Assembly (NCBI GenBank): GCA_018971775.1
Contig: JAGXAB010000015.1
Coordinates: 1 to 64,000, forward strand
Direction of reading: 5' to 3'
From: Cyanobacteria bacterium REEB67
GTDB taxonomy: Bacteria > Cyanobacteriota > Vampirovibrionia > Obscuribacterales > Obscuribacteraceae
Length of the DNA stretch: 64,000 nucleotides
Part shown: positions 1-7,366 of the stretch, in pieces
Numbering within the stretch: the stretch's first letter is position 1
How the letters are laid out: the number at the start of each line of letters is the position of its first letter
The notes under the pieces: model-generated
Seen by the model: only the letters and a program-made list of their open reading frames with translations
Databases searched by the model: none
What the model was told of the DNA's origin: nothing
Position numbers and translations under genes: made by a program

Positions 1-1727
1 AGCTCACGCGCAAAGTCGACCAGCATACGAAAACGTTTCAAAATCTTGGCGGCAAAAAGCAGCCAGACAAAAAGGGAGAGAGCCAGAATCGTCCCGAGAA
101 TGCCATAGACAATGCGTGAGACGAGAGTCAAAACGCTGTCTTGCTCACTGCGTAGAGCCGCCAACCTGGCCATCTGTTTTTTCTGAACGATCTGAAGAGA
201 AGCCGCTTGCCGCTCCATTATGCCAAAACGCACCGATAAACTGCCGAGATCTTGATGCTCGCGCTCGCCGGGCGGCGTGGTGATCATCCGACGCAAGCGA
301 GCCTCTTCGGAGGCGACGGTGTCTCTTGCCTCCTGCCACACGGCGGCTATCTCTTTCTGGCCTTTTGTCTGTGAGTCGAGAGCGGCGATATTTTCGCTAA
401 GATCTTTCAATTTTTGCTCGGCCACAACCCGGTCCTGCGGCGAACGAGAGATCAAATAAAAACCGGTACTGCTGTCGGCAACGAAGGTGCTGAGCCAGAG
501 CCGATTGACGCCAACGACAAAGTCGGACTGACTGCGCTCGCGATTTTCCAGATCACGCACTTCGATCAAGCGCTGGTCGATAAAAAAGAGTAAGAAAGCT
601 TGGAGGACAAAGGGCAAGAGCAGCACAATCAAAGCGCGCTGCACGAGGCTGTCCCGCCAGATGGAACCGGCCGGAGCGGCGGAGGCAGGGCGGTGAGAGG
701 GGAAGCCCTGGTCTTTTTCATCTTCAGTCGTGTCTTGTTCGGAGGCAAGCAAATCGTTGACGAATTTGACGACTCGATCGGCACCGCCAATGATGGCACG
801 ACATGAATCAACAGTGAAACGCCCGGCTGACTCGCCATAGTGTTTGAGCAAAATCTCGACGTTTATTTGTGCCGCCATGATCGGCGAGCGAATGTCGTGC
901 GCCACCATTTGCATAATGAGATTGCGGTGCTCGCGGACAGTTTGGAGATTGCCCGCCACTTCTTCAAAAACTGTATTTAGATAAGCAAGCTCATCGCCGC
1001 CAGTGATCGGCAAAAGCGGCTCGTTGTTGGCCAGAGCGCGAGCGTTGCTCGAGAGTGTTTCAAGGCGACTGAGGACGTTGCGCACCACGCCGACAAGAAG
1101 AAAGATAAGAACGGCGGCAGTTCCCCAAAAGCCGATGCGAATCAAGTTGCTCAATAGATTGTTAGCGGCATCTTGCTTCTGCCTGGCCGCTTCCTGGGCC
1201 AGGATGAGCTTCTGCACAGCATCTTGAAGTTGCTCCGATAGCACCGTGCCGGAGCGTAAAATTTTGCTGTAACTGGCAAAGCGCTGCATGTTGTTTGTAA
1301 ATTGATCCGGCTCGAGGGTTAAGCTGACCTTATCCACTTGAGCCGCTATCGAGCAGAAACCTTGAGCCGCTTTTGCTAAAGCGGCGTTTTCGCTACTGTC
1401 GCCACTCGAGGCAATGAGCTTATCGACGCTGGCGTTTAGCTTGTCGCGTTCAAGACGCCCCTGACCACCAGATAGCGGCCTGGCATCGAAACTGCGCGTC
1501 ATCTGCTCGTAGGAATAGATGGCAGCCTGATTAAAAGCACTGGTTAGATCAAGGACATTTTCATTTTGAGCCTGACTGCGTGCCGTTAGCTCCCCTGTGG
1601 AAATCCAGAGCTGGTCGAGAACCAGCAAAAAAATGCTGCCGACCAGATACGGCACCAGAACTAAAAGCAGCCCGGTGCGCAAAATTGATGGTGTGGTAAG
1701 ACTCTGCCGCAGAGAGTTTATTTGCAT
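1..1727 (-). CDS. Sensor histidine kinase with two tandem membrane sensor modules (C-terminus beyond window)
   Basis: The frame is open from the ATG at 1727 to the left edge; I followed it codon by codon and saw no stop in about 575 residues. Order: TM1 (about 17-39), helical extracytoplasmic part, TM2 (about 195-216), HAMP-like linker with GGDELAYLN, then an H-box HDIRSP with His277. No ATPase domain follows. After a short dimerization-like stretch and a Pro/Ala linker, a third membrane helix starts near 357, with a second extracytoplasmic part, TM4 near 540-562, and the start of another HAMP-like region where the window ends. The first half is clearly similar to the kinase at 51703-53322, which has the same GGDELAYL and MQMVAHD motifs. 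I infer that a second HisKA plus HATPase lies off the edge. No regulator is visible next to it. Confidence 0.85.
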   Translation of the reverse strand, partial: MQINSLRQSLTTPSILRTGLLLVLVPYLVGSIFLLVLDQLWISTGELTARSQAQNENVLDLTSAFNQAAIYSYEQMTRSFDARPLSGGQGRLERDKLNASVDKLIASSGDSSENAALAKAAQGFCSIAAQVDKVSLTLEPDQFTNNMQRFASYSKILRSGTVLSEQLQDAVQKLILAQEAARQKQDAANNLLSNLIRIGFWGTAAVLIFLLVGVVRNVLSRLETLSSNARALANNEPLLPITGGDELAYLNTVFEEVAGNLQTVREHRNLIMQMVAHDIRSPIMAAQINVEILLKHYGESAGRFTVDSCRAIIGGADRVVKFVNDLLASEQDTTEDEKDQGFPSHRPASAAPAGSIWRDSLVQRALIVLLLPFVLQAFLLFFIDQRLIEVRDLENRERSQSDFVVGVNRLWLSTFVADSSTGFYLISRSPQDRVVAEQKLKDLSENIAALDSQTKGQKEIAAVWQEARDTVASEEARLRRMITTPPGEREHQDLGSLSVRFGIMERQAASLQIVQKKQMARLAALRSEQDSVLTLVSRIVYGILGTILALSLFVWLLFAAKILKRFRMLVDFARE

Positions 1728-1853
1728 AACATGAGTAGTTTACGGCAATCGGGGCGGGTGGCGGGCAGCTGCTCCACAAGTCCAAAATAATAGAAGCTTA
1801 TGGGAGAAACCGAGTTTCAAAAGAGCTCAGGTTTCGGGATGGGATAAGGATTT

Positions 1854-2006
1854 ATGGGTTACAGAACTCTGGTGTTATCCAGTGCCTCCAGTTCACGAGA
1901 AAAGCTAATGCTGGAAGCATCCACCCAGAAGGCGCCAGACCTGGTTGAGCGCGTCAGCTTTTTGGAAGAAGCGATAATTGACCTGCGCCAACAGCTGCAA
2001 AAATAG
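1854..2006 (+). CDS. Small 50-residue protein with a C-terminal coiled-coil
   Basis: A short frame starts with ATG at 1854, five bases after a good ribosome-binding site (taagga), and ends with TAG. The last 25 residues form a clean amphipathic heptad pattern (LVERVSFLEEAIIDLRQQ), as in small oligomerizing proteins. No membrane segment or known domain is seen. It lies just upstream of the PrlF/YhaV-like pair but about 90 bases separate them, so co-transcription is uncertain. The start signal and heptads argue for a real gene; the function is unknown. Confidence 0.5.
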   Translation: MGYRTLVLSSASSSREKLMLEASTQKAPDLVERVSFLEEAIIDLRQQLQK

Positions 2007-2099
2007 TTTTGCTCTTCAAAGCTGGTTAAAGCCTTTAAGGCAAAGCTTGACAATCAAACGCGTACGTACGAAGGTAAGTACATGCGCTAAAGAGTTACT

Positions 2100-2438
2100 G
2101 TGGTGACGGCTATGAGTTATACGGGCAAAATCAGCACAAGCGGAAATTCGGAAGCAATCCGGCTGGACAAAAATTTGTTCAAGCAACATCCGGAATTCAA
2201 ACAACAGGCGACTGTAAGAGCCGATGTTATAGGACCGGGGACGATCCTTCTTCAAGTAATTAACAGCGTAGAAATAGATAATGCTGACGACCCGATGGTT
2301 AGTGCCTTTCTGTCATTCATTGAAAAAGATGCGATCTCAAATCCGGCCAATCTCACTCCTGTTTCAGCAGAACAAATGGCTCAAGTAGCCGCTTTGACAG
2401 CCGGGGTAGTCGTTACCGATGATGATGAATTGGATTAA
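2100..2438 (+). CDS. PrlF-like (AbrB-fold) antitoxin of a type II toxin-antitoxin pair
   Basis: This 112-residue protein begins with a swapped-hairpin AbrB-type segment (YTGKISTSGNSEAIRLDK), the usual DNA-binding part of PrlF/SohA-type antitoxins, followed by an acidic tail ending in DDDELD that would neutralize a partner. It ends ten bases before a YhaV-like toxin, which is the classic order. The start could be GTG 2100 (aaagag lies a few bases upstream) or ATG 2112. By family knowledge it would bind its own promoter together with the toxin and hold the RNase inactive. The assignment rests on fold-like sequence plus the neighbour. Confidence 0.75.
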   Translation: MVTAMSYTGKISTSGNSEAIRLDKNLFKQHPEFKQQATVRADVIGPGTILLQVINSVEIDNADDPMVSAFLSFIEKDAISNPANLTPVSAEQMAQVAALTAGVVVTDDDELD

Positions 2439-2447
2439 TGTCCGCTG

Positions 2448-2882
2448 ATGATAATAAACGCCTGGCAGCTGGTCCAAGACAAAATGTTCACCGAACAGCT
2501 AAACAAGCTCATTGCAGAGATAGTGAAACTTCAGCAAACGCAGCCAGAGTCGTTCAAAGAGCATCCTAAGACGAAGAAGCTTGCTCGAATCTACAAATTG
2601 ATGCTGGAAGAAATTCCAGCTGATCCGGCGCACGCACAGTGGAACCAGGGCAACACTCTTGGTGAAGACTTCCGATTTTGGAAACGTGCCAAGTTTGGCC
2701 CGAATCATTTCCGTCTATTCTTTCGCTACGATGGTAGTCGACAGGTAATCATTTACGCCTGGATGAACGATGAAAAGACGCTTCGGAAGGACGGTGACAA
2801 GAATGACCCTTATGCGATTTTTGCCAAGGGATTGCGAAATGGAGATCCTCCATCTGATCTGAACGACCTTTTGAAGCGCTGA
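2448..2882 (+). CDS. yhaV: YhaV-family ribosome-dependent mRNA interferase toxin
   Basis: The 144-residue product matches the YhaV pattern along its length: NAW near the start, a helical region ending in the conserved basic block TKKLARI, then FRFWKRAKFGPNHFRLFFRYD, the WMNDEKTLRK motif, a DPYAIFAKGL block, and the C-terminal GDPPSDL. In E. coli YhaV is a RelE-superfamily RNase that cuts mRNA and rRNA and is neutralized by PrlF. The start has no strong ribosome-binding site and sits ten bases after the antitoxin stop, which suggests translational coupling. The length is close to the E. coli protein (about 154). No damage is visible, so the pair is probably active. Confidence 0.85.
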   Translation: MIINAWQLVQDKMFTEQLNKLIAEIVKLQQTQPESFKEHPKTKKLARIYKLMLEEIPADPAHAQWNQGNTLGEDFRFWKRAKFGPNHFRLFFRYDGSRQVIIYAWMNDEKTLRKDGDKNDPYAIFAKGLRNGDPPSDLNDLLKR

Positions 2883-3030
2883 AGAGATGTTGAAACTTAG
2901 CCGACCAAGCGAGCAGAAAAAAAAGAGCGCCGAAACCTGATTCTCGTCGCCAATAAGGAAACTTTGCTACTAATGCGTATAATACAAATCGAAACCTAAA
3001 AAGATCTCAAAAAAGCTGACACAGCAAGGA

Positions 3031-3081
3031 CTCCCGGGGAGAAGCAATCAATCACAATGATTGACTGCCTCCCTCCGGGAG
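3031..3081 (-). terminator. Hairpin terminator between convergent genes
   Basis: Arms CTCCCGG (3031-3037) and CCGGGAG (3075-3081) enclose a second stem TCAATCA/TGATTGA. On the minus strand the hairpin lies just after the gene ending at 3114 and is followed about 15 bases later by a run of six T. It separates that cassette from the convergent yhaV-like gene. Confidence 0.55.
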
Positions 3082-3113
3082 CTAATACTCGGTGATGGGG
3101 ACAAAGTTCAGTC

Positions 3114-3632
3114 CTACTTCTTCTTGGGTTTGAAGTCGCAGATGCGCAGCACGTTGGCGGGCAACGCGGGCGCGGCGGCGGCTTCCTGGGCGAGACGCGC
3201 GGCCTTGCGGCGCTCACGTTCGGAGGCTTCCGGGAAAGCGAGCAAGCCTTCGCCGGCGCCACCATGAGAGGCCACCAGTTCGGCCGCGCTCATGCCATGC
3301 AGATTGGCCAGGGAGGCGGCCTTGGGCCGATTGTTCACGACCAGCTGCAGACCACGGGCCGGGGTTTCGCTGCGGGCGGCCGGCGGCTCGACGAAACCGT
3401 CTTCGTCCATGACCAGCCCGGGAACGGCCGGATAGACTTTGACGGCGGCGGTCTGGAAGCGACGGGCCGGGCTCGTTTTTTCACCGCGCAGACGCGCAAC
3501 GAGACGCCGGTAGCGGTTTTTGATGGCGTCGACGGCCATCAGATAGACGACGCCGAGAGCCAGATAGAGGCCCATGGCGATGGTGAGGAGGACGAGAAGG
3601 AGGACAGAGCCGGTGGCTTTTACCGTTTTCAT
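3114..3632 (-). CDS. Single-pass membrane protein of unknown function (last gene of the lysozyme cassette)
   Basis: I place the start at ATG 3632, six bases after a GAGG ribosome-binding site. The 172-residue product has one hydrophobic helix near the N-terminus (about residues 8-34, VLLLVLLTIAMGLYLALGVV), then a basic stretch (KNRYRRLVARLR) as expected at the cytoplasmic face, and a long Ala/Arg/Glu-rich tail ending in KPKKK. No known domain was recognized. It is the last of five co-directional genes and starts 25 bases after the preceding one. The tail resembles a linker or a nucleic-acid/membrane-surface binding arm, but that is speculation. Confidence 0.6.
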   Translation of the reverse strand: MKTVKATGSVLLLVLLTIAMGLYLALGVVYLMAVDAIKNRYRRLVARLRGEKTSPARRFQTAAVKVYPAVPGLVMDEDGFVEPPAARSETPARGLQLVVNNRPKAASLANLHGMSAAELVASHGGAGEGLLAFPEASERERRKAARLAQEAAAAPALPANVLRICDFKPKKK

Positions 3633-3657
3633 TTTGCACCTCACGTAAGGTTGGTTT

Positions 3658-4011
3658 TCACCAGTTGCGGGGATGGTCGAGAAAATGTTTCATTCCGGTG
3701 TTCAGGCCGTCACAGCGAATGCCGGCCCGGATATAGCGATTGAAATCGTCCACATCCCAGGTGCGATATTCGATCACACGTCCGAACAACTCTGCGTCGA
3801 GGTTGTTCTTCTCGAGCGCATTGGCCAGTGCCACGATGTCGACGCCGCGCCTCGACAGGTAGTCGATTTCGGGGATGACCGGCATGTAGCGAGCACTGTA
3901 TCTGGCGAAAAATGCTTCGCCGGGGCGATATCGCCTGGCTTCTACTGCCGCGATGGCCTGGGCCATGACGGCAGGGTCGACAATTTCCTTGGTGGTGTCC
4001 AGGTTTTGCAT
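3658..4011 (-). CDS. Small soluble protein of unknown function
   Basis: A 117-residue soluble protein with alternating helices and many aromatic residues (RRYRPGEAFFARYSARYMPVI, WDVDDFNRYI). No signal peptide, membrane helix or family motif that I know. The start ATG 4011 is preceded by a good GAAGGAAA-type site on the minus strand. It sits between two membrane-protein genes in the lysozyme cassette. The overlapping open frame 3710-4030 lacks family features and is rejected as a shadow. Confidence 0.55.
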   Translation of the reverse strand: MQNLDTTKEIVDPAVMAQAIAAVEARRYRPGEAFFARYSARYMPVIPEIDYLSRRGVDIVALANALEKNNLDAELFGRVIEYRTWDVDDFNRYIRAGIRCDGLNTGMKHFLDHPRNW

Positions 4012-4129
4012 TTGCTGGTTTCCTTCTCAAATGCGTGGAAGGCGGGGCGCGAGCACGACCGCATCGCAGTCGCCTCGGGCCCGGGGCATGGAGAGAAAAA
4101 GGGTGGCCAGGATCGGCGCAAGCCGTCTC

Positions 4130-4717
4130 CTACATCACCATCAGGTAGGTCGGCCAGATGGTCATCACGATCATGCAGACAGCCATACCGAGATGGAAGA
4201 CGTCCTGCCAGAAAGCGAGCCAGCTCGCCTTCCAGAGGTCGCCGATAAGGCGCACGACGTAGTACGAGCCGAACCAGCCCCAGTAGGCAACGAAGGCCCA
4301 GTGGACGGCAGCTGGCTCATTCGACAGCGGTTGGGCATACATCCACCACATGCCAAAAAACATGGCGGCATGCGCCAGGTCATACCAGAGCTTGTTGTGC
4401 GGCTTGCGGCGTCCCCACGTGACGGAGCGCAGCAGATACCAGACACATCCGACGGGCAGGACCCAGACCCAGACTGCGTCGGGGATAGGCGCCAGGGCCG
4501 GCGTCAGCATCGTCACCATGGCCAGAAGGCAGGTGCCGTGCCAAAACTCGTTCTCGGCATCGGCATAGCCGTAAAGCCGGGTCAGATAAGCCGGGTTGCA
4601 CAGCCGGAAGAGGTAGTAGACGGCACCGCAGAGAAAAGCCGCGCCCAGACCCATGGTCAGCCACTGAGGGGCCATGACCATGGCGTCGCTCATGCTTGTC
4701 ATTGGAATATCTTGCAT
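4130..4717 (-). CDS. Polytopic membrane protein, DUF5134-like
   Basis: The 195-residue product has about five to six hydrophobic helices (LTMGLGAAFLCGAVYYLF; LLAMVTMLTPALAPI; VWVWVLPVGCVWYLL; AAMFFGMWWMYA; AFVAYWGWFGSYYVV; VFHLGMAVCMIVMTIW). Histidines in or next to helices (WHGT, LAHAAM, VFHLGMAVCM) recall the pattern of the DUF5134 family of actinobacteria; this is memory of the pattern, not a search. An AAGGAG site lies nine bases before ATG 4717. It follows the lysozyme gene by 78 bases on the same strand. Function unknown; a metal- or haem-binding membrane role is possible because of the intramembrane histidines. Confidence 0.6.
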   Translation of the reverse strand: MQDIPMTSMSDAMVMAPQWLTMGLGAAFLCGAVYYLFRLCNPAYLTRLYGYADAENEFWHGTCLLAMVTMLTPALAPIPDAVWVWVLPVGCVWYLLRSVTWGRRKPHNKLWYDLAHAAMFFGMWWMYAQPLSNEPAAVHWAFVAYWGWFGSYYVVRLIGDLWKASWLAFWQDVFHLGMAVCMIVMTIWPTYLMVM

Positions 4718-4795
4718 ACGGCAGCAACTCCTTCACTTGCAAATTTCAAGAGTGGAAAGACAGGAGAGGGTGGATTGAGGAGCCTGTCGGCCGCG

Positions 4796-5635
4796 TTAGC
4801 GACCGAAGATAAGCCTCAACCAGCGCTTGAGGAGATCGCGCAGCCGGAAGCAGAAGCCGGAAAGCGGGCAGGGTTCAGGCGTGGCCGACTTTGCCGGTCC
4901 CTCGTCGATGGCAAAGCCGGGCTTGCGCAGGCGCTGCAAATCGGCCAGAGTGCCGGCGAAGCGATTGAGGTCGACCTCACCGGTGACGCCGGCGATGGTG
5001 CCGCGCTCGGAGTACTGCCAGAAGGTGAAGGCCGTCCAGGGCAGCGGAATCGAAGGCGCAGCATTGGACGTGTAATGCGCCACCCAGAGCATGTAGTCCT
5101 TGAAGGCGGCCGGGCTGCCCAGGACGTCGCGGCACATCGGGTTGTTGATGTAGATAATCGGCTTGACGCCGAGTCTCGCTTCCACACCCTGGAGCCAGCC
5201 GAGCACCATGGCGACGCGCTGAACAATGGTGAAACCGGTCCAATCGGCGGGGGATTCCACGTCGAGGACCGGTGGCAAGTCGCCTGGCTGGAGAGAGCCG
5301 ACGGCGTTGCAGAAGGCATCGATCTGCCCTTGCAGGTCGGCCTTGGGACGGAAGAAGTGATAGTGACCGGCGGGCATTTTCACGCCCTTGGCACCGGCAC
5401 GGTACGAGGCAAACTTGGCGTCGACGATGGTCGTGCCTTCGGTGGCCTTGATGAAGACGAAAGCGCAGCCGGCCGCTTTCAGTTTGACGAAGTCGACGTC
5501 GCCCTGGTAGTGAGACAGGTCGACACCGAGCAGGGTGGAAGAGTCGAAGGTCGGCAGGGTCGGGATTTGAATCTGGCCGTCGGGTCCGACCGGCAGGGTT
5601 TCATCTTCCCGACCGCGATAGTTGTCTATGCGCAT
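4796..5635 (-). CDS. Glycoside hydrolase family 25 lysozyme (muramidase)
   Basis: ATG 5635 is chosen because AAGGAA lies seven bases upstream; the longer frame to 5728 has no such site. The 279-residue product contains the GH25 hallmarks: GVDLSHYQG with Asp39, FVFIKATEG (about 59-67), HYHFF (91-95), and LDVES with catalytic Asp125 and Glu127, then YINN, WVAHYT and the late FWQYSE. The family cleaves the MurNAc-GlcNAc bond of peptidoglycan and is common in phages and predators. There is no signal peptide, so export would need a holin-like partner or lysis. A basic C-terminal tail follows the barrel. Flanking genes encode membrane proteins, including one with a small multi-helix body. Confidence 0.9.
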   Translation of the reverse strand: MRIDNYRGREDETLPVGPDGQIQIPTLPTFDSSTLLGVDLSHYQGDVDFVKLKAAGCAFVFIKATEGTTIVDAKFASYRAGAKGVKMPAGHYHFFRPKADLQGQIDAFCNAVGSLQPGDLPPVLDVESPADWTGFTIVQRVAMVLGWLQGVEARLGVKPIIYINNPMCRDVLGSPAAFKDYMLWVAHYTSNAAPSIPLPWTAFTFWQYSERGTIAGVTGEVDLNRFAGTLADLQRLRKPGFAIDEGPAKSATPEPCPLSGFCFRLRDLLKRWLRLIFGR

Positions 5636-5672
5636 AGTCAGGTTCCTTTTTGGAAATTTTATTGGACCACGA

Positions 5673-6296
5673 CTATTTCTGGTCGGGTTTGCCCTTGTCG
5701 CCACCATCGACCGGCGCGGAGCCGACATCTTTGGAAACGACAGGCGGGGCAGCGGGAGGAGCAGGCGGAGCGGGCGGCGTCACCGGCGGAGTGGGCGGCG
5801 TCGGCGGATTGACCGGAGGGGCGGTCGGGGTCGTGCCGGGCGTACTGCCAGGAACGGTGTTTGGCACCAGCTTGAGGAAAAGGCGTTCAGCCAGCGGCAT
5901 GATCAGTGTCGTGATCACCAGACAGATCGAGCCGTAGATAGGCTTATACCAGTCGAAGGTCTGCGCAAAAGAACCGTCGAGGGCAAAGACCCACACGGTG
6001 AAAGCGAAGAGCGAGGCCATCCAGTGGAAATTCTTGGAGGGAGCGAATCCGGGCGGATCGCTTTTCATGAAGACCACGTAGAAAGGCGTGAGCAGGAACA
6101 TCACCGCGAAAACCGACCAGGGCAACCAATCGGGATTGCTGGTCTGACTGCGCAAAACACCATCGAGGGTGAGATAGGCAGCGACGATGTCGGCCGGGAT
6201 GTAGCGCAGCAATTTCTCGAAATACGAGTCGTTGGGGCGGCTATCCTGGGGTGGGTCCTGGGTGTTGAAGAAATGTTTGAAGGGGTTGATCCACAT
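5673..6296 (-). CDS. Four-helix membrane protein with a proline-rich C-terminal tail
   Basis: Start ATG 6296 has GGAG eight bases upstream. The first 150 residues hold about four hydrophobic segments (DIVAAYLTLDG; WSVFAVMFLLTPFYVVFM; MASLFAFTVWVFALDG; GSICLVITTLIMPLAERLFL). From about residue 150 the protein becomes a Pro/Thr/Ala-rich tail with PPTPP and PPAPPAPP runs and a charged end (DGGDKGKPDQK). It is first in the cassette and precedes the lysozyme by 37 bases. Placement before a signal-less lysozyme makes a holin-like or lysozyme-delivery role conceivable, but the sequence does not match a holin family I know. Confidence 0.6.
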   Translation of the reverse strand: MWINPFKHFFNTQDPPQDSRPNDSYFEKLLRYIPADIVAAYLTLDGVLRSQTSNPDWLPWSVFAVMFLLTPFYVVFMKSDPPGFAPSKNFHWMASLFAFTVWVFALDGSFAQTFDWYKPIYGSICLVITTLIMPLAERLFLKLVPNTVPGSTPGTTPTAPPVNPPTPPTPPVTPPAPPAPPAAPPVVSKDVGSAPVDGGDKGKPDQK

Positions 6297-6897
6297 TGTG
6301 ATATCTCCACAGAGAGTAGACAAGCACGATGCCAGTTCGGATGAAATGGACAGGCGCGTGTGTGAGTGCCGCTAGCAAAGGCGAGCAGCAACAGGATGAG
6401 AGAAAAGGTGATTTCAGGAAGTTCGGCACGGCAGGCCGCGTCAGAGCTCAGACAAAAAGTCATCGCCAGCGGATAGCGCCACTACAGACAATACCAAAGC
6501 CAGACCGGTTAAACGGCTGGGAGTGAAGGAGAAGATAATGTTGTCTGTAGTGGTTAGACGATTCCTGAAATCAAAAGATAAAGAGATTTAATTCCCTGTT
6601 CTAACAGCTTCAGGCTTATAAAGTCACCTGAGGCGGAACGTAAGAGCATAAACAAGCGCTAATATTCGATCTCAAAGAGCTTTCGAGATTACGCTAACTC
6701 AAATATTTAAAGGCGGCTGCCAAGGTACGCCAGGTACGTCAGGTACGTCAGCTGCGCCAGAGCGCCTCAAGAGTAAGCGGCGGCAATTGATTTTTGGGGT
6801 AGCAGACAGCTTGCGCCACCTTCGCTACTTTCTTCAAACTCCAAACCGCCCTCCCCCAAATTGCACAATTATTGGGCGATCTGGGCAGGAAGATTTT
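6297..6897. other. Non-coding region upstream of the lysozyme cassette
   Basis: About 600 bases with no supportable gene. It contains the nested inverted repeat at 6479-6553, a short tandem array of a 9-bp unit (aggtacgYc) three times at 6723-6749 with a degenerate fourth copy, and an A+T-rich middle. It probably holds the minus-strand promoter of the cassette. Confidence 0.5.
6479..6553. repeat. 13-bp perfect inverted repeat with nested inner stem
   Basis: CCACTACAGACAA (6479-6491) and its exact reverse complement (6541-6553) are 49 bases apart. Inside, CCAGACCG pairs with CGGCTGG except for one bulged A. The arrangement is compatible with a structured leader RNA, a protein-binding site or the remnant ends of a small mobile element; no transposase is next to it. 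Confidence 0.55.
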
Positions 6898-7059
6898 ATG
6901 GCGGGAAGAGACCAATTTGGCGAAAAATATCTGCGGTCGGTCCTGCAATCAAGACCTGGCACGCTGGAAGAATTGAGCGCGGCCAAGAAGCAGATCGATG
7001 GTTATTTTAAGCATCTGGACGCCAAATTTCAGTTTCGCCAGGGATTGTCCTGCCCCTGA
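6898..7059 (+). CDS. N-terminal part of a probable small membrane protein, split by frameshift
   Basis: ATG 6898 is seven bases after AGGA and begins a 53-residue charged helical peptide (MAGRDQFGEKYLRSV...). The frame stops at 7059 just where a neighbouring frame (from 7038) encodes an excellent membrane helix (PGIVLPLIIFALVIALL) that itself stops at 7112. The next frame then continues as the open frame 7091-7330. I read this as one gene of about 145 residues cut by two shifts rather than three genes. Confidence 0.45.
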   Translation: MAGRDQFGEKYLRSVLQSRPGTLEELSAAKKQIDGYFKHLDAKFQFRQGLSCP

Positions 7060-7102
7060 TCATTTTTGCCCTGGTGATTGCGCTGCTTAGCTTAGCTTCG
7101 CT

Positions 7103-7330
7103 TTGCAGTTGAGCGAGCGGCGGCACCCCGCCCTCACTGATCAGTACAACGGCAATGAAATCGACCCGATCCATACCTTGATCGAGCTCCTCATCGACGA
7201 CCATCAACTCGAAGAAGCGGACAGACTGTCCAGGCTCTATCTGCACTGGCTCAATCCAGATCTTTCGCCGGACATTTATCCGGATCCCATGCCCGAGGTG
7301 AAATCTGACATTTCTACGGAAATCGACTGA
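7103..7330 (+). CDS. C-terminal part of the same split small protein
   Basis: An acidic 75-residue frame starting at TTG 7103 (open from 7091), with no convincing ribosome-binding site. It contains amphipathic helices (IHTLIELLIDDHQLEEADRLSRLYLHWL), similar to a single TPR-like hairpin. The lack of a start signal and the membrane-helix coding sequence directly upstream in another frame suggest it is the cytoplasmic end of the gene starting at 6898. The junction contains near-repeats GCTTA GCTTA GCTTC GCTTT, a plausible slippage site. Confidence 0.4.
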   Translation: MQLSERRHPALTDQYNGNEIDPIHTLIELLIDDHQLEEADRLSRLYLHWLNPDLSPDIYPDPMPEVKSDISTEID

Positions 7331-7366
7331 CCATGGTCCTCATTGAGCGGTCATTGACGAGCTTCG

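Noticed and set aside
3953..5812. A 619-residue open frame on the plus strand
   Set aside because: It is antisense to the lysozyme, membrane and small genes, which have clear motifs and ribosome sites. Its composition is Arg/Ala/Gly/Asp-rich with no recognizable domain; G+C-rich DNA gives long antisense frames.
5622..6344. A 240-residue plus-strand frame over the proline-tail gene
   Set aside because: It consists of Arg/Gly repeats produced by reading the proline-rich coding sequence backwards, with no family features.
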